Shown: positions 61,799-64,000 of the stretch, piece by piece
Layout of the letters: every line of letters starts with the position of its first letter
How positions within the stretch are numbered: the first letter of the stretch is position 1
Assembly: GCF_003116815.1 (NCBI RefSeq)
Contig: NZ_QDKQ01000071.1
Span: forward strand, 62,001 to 126,000
DNA: 64,000 nucleotides
Source of the DNA: Caulobacter endophyticus
GTDB taxonomy: Bacteria > Pseudomonadota > Alphaproteobacteria > Caulobacterales > Caulobacteraceae
Direction: 5' to 3'
Made by a program: the position numbers and the translations under genes
Notes under the pieces: generated by a model
What the model was told of the DNA's origin: nothing
The model's database searches: none
What the model saw: only the letters and a program-made list of their open reading frames with translations

Positions 61799-62869
61799 TC
61801 AGCGCCGGGCCTGCAGCGTCGAGGTCCCGAAAATCAGCTGCTGGGCCATCGGACGCCCGATGAAGCGGTCCGGGAAGATCGGCGTCGGCGCGCTCGCCGC
61901 ATTCAGTCGGGCCAGCTGGCCGTCGTCGAGGGTCACGTCCAGGGCGCCGAAGTTGTCCTGCGCCTGCTCCAGCGTACGCGCGCCCATGATCGGCGAGACG
62001 ACGGCGGGGTTGGCCAGGGTCCAGGCGATGGCCACCTGCGAGCGCGACACCCCAAGTTCCGCGGCGACCTCACCGACGACGTCGGCGATGTCGAGCGAAC
62101 GCTGATTGAGGTGGCCGGTGGAGGCGATCACGCCCTTGCGGTCGGCCGCGACGTCGGAGCCGTTGTCGTCCGAGAGGTCCTCGCGACGGTACTTGCCCGT
62201 CAGGATGCCGCCGCCCAGCGGGGACCACGGCATGACGCCCAGGCCCAGTTCGCGCGCCATCGGCATCAGCTCGTGCTCGACGGTGCGTTCCACCAGGCTG
62301 TACTCGATCTGCAGGGCCACCAGCGGCGCCCAGCCACGCAGGTCGGCGATCGACTGGAGCTGCGCCACCCGCCAGGCTGGGGTGTTACAGATGCCGACGT
62401 AGAGGATCTTGCCGGCGCGAACGAGGTCGTCCAGGGCGCGCAGCACCTCCTCGGGACTGGTGGTGAAGTCCCAGGCGTGGAGGTACATCAGGTCGATCCG
62501 GTCGGTGTCGAGCTGGCGCAGGCTGGTCTCGACCGAGCGGACCAGGTTGTAGCGGTGGTTGCCCCCCGAATTGATGTTCGAAGGATCGCGCGCCATGGTG
62601 AACTTGGTGGCGACCACCATCCGCTCGCGCTTGTCCTTGATGAAGCCGCCCAGCATGCGTTCGGAGGCGCCGTCCGTGTAGTTGACAGCCGTGTCCACGA
62701 AGTTGCCCCCGCGATCGGCATAGGCGTCGAAGATCCGGCGGGCGTCGGTTTCGTCGGCGCCCCAGCCCCAGTCGGAGCCGAAGGTCATGGTTCCCAGCGC
62801 CAGCGGCGATACGCGAAGCCCGGAGCGGCCGAGCAGGCGGTAGTGATCGAGAGCGGTCTTGAGGGTCAT
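61799..62869 (-). CDS. aldo/keto reductase
   Basis: A 356-aa AKR-superfamily NADPH-dependent oxidoreductase: GTMTFGSDWGWG, GNFVDTAVNYTDGASERMLG (catalytic Asp and Tyr), RMVVATKF (Lys), DLMYLHAWDF (His), VGICNTPAW, LGVMPWSPLGGGILTGKYR and VSPIMGARTLEQAQDN for the cofactor tail. The length and GGGILTGKYR motif fit the AKR11/12-like group. The substrate is unknown. AAAGGAG precedes the ATG. A perfect dyad lies about 110-130 bp upstream. It probably heads the operon with the Atu4866 and SDR genes. Confidence 0.9.
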   Translation of the reverse strand: MTLKTALDHYRLLGRSGLRVSPLALGTMTFGSDWGWGADETDARRIFDAYADRGGNFVDTAVNYTDGASERMLGGFIKDKRERMVVATKFTMARDPSNINSGGNHRYNLVRSVETSLRQLDTDRIDLMYLHAWDFTTSPEEVLRALDDLVRAGKILYVGICNTPAWRVAQLQSIADLRGWAPLVALQIEYSLVERTVEHELMPMARELGLGVMPWSPLGGGILTGKYRREDLSDDNGSDVAADRKGVIASTGHLNQRSLDIADVVGEVAAELGVSRSQVAIAWTLANPAVVSPIMGARTLEQAQDNFGALDVTLDDGQLARLNAASAPTPIFPDRFIGRPMAQQLIFGTSTLQARR

Positions 62870-62980
62870 CGCGATCTCCTTTCGGGAGGTTCAAGGTGGT
62901 TGGTTCTCGTGCCGCCGAAGCAGCTGCCTGAACCTAGCCACGCCTCATTGTCGCGATAAGTCGGCCATTAGTATCCAATG

Positions 62981-62999
62981 TGGTTAGTAATTCTAACCA
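62981..62999 (-). promoter_or_regulatory. candidate LysR-type operator upstream of aldo/keto reductase
   Basis: A perfect inverted repeat: TGGTTAG (62981-62987), TAATT, CTAACCA (62993-62999). The inner TTAG-N5-CTAA is a T-N11-A LysR-type box. A partial copy, ATTAGTAT, lies just to the left at about 62968-62975. The site is between the aldo/keto reductase and a LysR gene on the same strand, so autoregulation is less likely than control of the reductase operon. Confidence 0.5.
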
Positions 63000-63057
63000 G
63001 TGTCGGCTGGCGGGGGCGATCTGCAGGAGCTGTGGTGGGCCGGGGAGGGGAGTTCCT

Positions 63058-63957
63058 TCACCCCGCCTTGCTGACTTCCCGAACGATGTCGAGGAACGCC
63101 CGGAGCGCAGAGGGGACGCTGCGATGTCCTGGATAGTAGACGGCTGCGGCTTCGGTGGCCTGGAGCCACGGCGACAGCACTTCGCGCAGTTGCCCGGCGG
63201 CGAGCGCGGCAGCGGCCGCGGCCTCGACCACATACGCCACGCCGAGGCCACAGACGGCGGCGTCGACCATCAGCTCCTCGTCGTCGAGCACGACGGGCCC
63301 AGTCACATCGACCGAAAGCGCCTGGCCGTTTCGCTCGAAATCCCATCGATAGAGCCTGCCGCCGGGCAGCCGGTGGCCGATGCACTCGTGCATCTTGAGA
63401 TCCTCGGGAGTCTTGGGCGAGCCCGCGCGATCCAGATAGGCGGGCGCCGCCACGCAGACAAACCGCATGGGGCGGGTCAACGGCACGGCGATCATGTCCC
63501 GAGGGATGGAGCCGACCAGTCGCACGCCGGCGTCGAAGCCGCCGGCCACGATATCGACCAGCTCGCCCTCGACGACGATGTCTACGCTCACTTCGGGGTG
63601 GCGGGCGGCCATCAGCGGGAGCACGTCCCTGACGATCAAGGCCGCGCCGACACGCGGCGCATTGATCCGCACCGCGCCGGTCACCTCGCCGCGAAAGCCG
63701 GCAACGCTTTCGAGAGCGTCGTCCAGCGCACCCAGCACCGGTTTCAGCCGGGCTAGCAGTTCCAGGCCGGCCTGGGTGGGCGCGACGCTGCGGGTCGTCC
63801 GGTTGAACAGGCGCACGCCCAGCCGCGTCTCCAGCGCGCGGATCGTATGGCTCAAGGTGGAGGGCGCCGTCGCAAGCTCATCGGCCGCTCGACGGAAGCT
63901 GCGATGGCTGGCGACGGCCACAAAGGCCGTCAGGTCGGTGATCGAAGGACGCGACAT
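63058..63957 (-). CDS. LysR-family transcriptional regulator
   Basis: A 299-aa LysR protein. HTH is at residues 1-60 (TDLTAFVAVASHRSFRRAAD, ELATAPSTLSHTIRALETRL). The effector domain is at about 88-290 (GAVRINAPRVGAALIVRDVL, VDIVAGGFDAGVRLVGSIP, CVAAPAYLDRAGSP, HECIGHRLPGGRLYRWDFE, ELMVDAAVCGLGVAYVVEA). ATG 63957 is chosen over a GTG at 63972 and TTG at 63993. It lies 188 bp upstream of the aldo/keto reductase on the same strand, with a LysR-like dyad between them, so it is the probable regulator of that operon. Confidence 0.88.
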   Translation of the reverse strand: MSRPSITDLTAFVAVASHRSFRRAADELATAPSTLSHTIRALETRLGVRLFNRTTRSVAPTQAGLELLARLKPVLGALDDALESVAGFRGEVTGAVRINAPRVGAALIVRDVLPLMAARHPEVSVDIVVEGELVDIVAGGFDAGVRLVGSIPRDMIAVPLTRPMRFVCVAAPAYLDRAGSPKTPEDLKMHECIGHRLPGGRLYRWDFERNGQALSVDVTGPVVLDDEELMVDAAVCGLGVAYVVEAAAAAALAAGQLREVLSPWLQATEAAAVYYPGHRSVPSALRAFLDIVREVSKAG

Positions 63958-64000
63958 TGATGGTGATTTCACATCAAGCCATGCCGATTTCAAATTCTAA

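Overview
The window is high-GC alphaproteobacterial chromosome, most likely from the Caulobacterales (Caulobacter-like). The grounds are a large TonB-dependent receptor, an EcfG-type sigma factor, two HWE-type histidine kinases, FATGUY-type response regulators, an Atu4866-domain protein and many ATGA-type stop/start overlaps. No tRNA, rRNA, CRISPR array, insertion sequence or phage gene was recognised. The density and codon character look like core or stable accessory chromosome. The assignment rests on gene content only.

Layout. (1) 1-6734, plus strand: the end of an MHS-type carboxylate transporter, a MaoC hydratase and a CitE-like CoA-ester lyase (probably C5-dicarboxyl-CoA catabolism), then a TonB-dependent receptor with a periplasmic amidohydrolase. 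(2) 6841-10987, minus: a LodA-like oxidase of the cysteine tryptophylquinone (CTQ) family with a catalase-like domain fused to its N-terminus, overlapping its LodB-like flavoprotein partner. (3) 11344-22606, minus: one tightly coupled chemosensory operon (soluble receptor with two signalling tips, triple-CheW, CheB, CheR, CheA, STAS-like protein, CheY, CheC) followed by a LOV-domain hybrid histidine kinase. (4) 22834-26338: a membrane PQQ-dependent sugar/quinate dehydrogenase, a DUF4126 membrane protein and two small unknown genes. (5) 25994-38876: a glycogen/trehalose block, with minus-strand glgB-glgX-treZ-malQ-treY and probably a 114-aa gene, divergent from glgA and a coupled 72-aa gene. 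(6) 38961-43921: an EcfG-like sigma factor, a thioredoxin-reductase-like flavoprotein with a DAACS transporter, and a PAS hybrid kinase.

(7) 43932-59101: a stress and signalling island. It holds an HWE hybrid kinase, a large catalase, an isochorismatase-like hydrolase, an SRPBCC protein, a zinc alcohol dehydrogenase, an SDR, a second HWE kinase, a Crp/Fnr regulator, two single-domain receivers (one a clear FATGUY type), a DUF4142 lipoprotein, a GH65 enzyme, a DUF6766 membrane protein and a DUF72 protein. (8) 59494-63957: two LysR regulators around an SDR, an Atu4866 protein and an aldo/keto reductase; a perfect 7-bp dyad lies in front of the reductase.

How the parts may work together. Much of the window reads as general stress response and reserve metabolism: EcfG sigma, HWE kinases, FATGUY receivers, catalase, trehalose and glycogen enzymes, DUF4142. 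Sequences matching the EcfG-type promoter pattern (GGAAC, 17 bases, GTT) lie in front of glgA and of the PQQ dehydrogenase, and weaker versions precede glgB, the LOV kinase, the DUF4126 gene and the isochorismatase gene. The most unusual items are the catalase-LodA fusion and the complete chemosensory operon ending in a blue-light-type sensor kinase.
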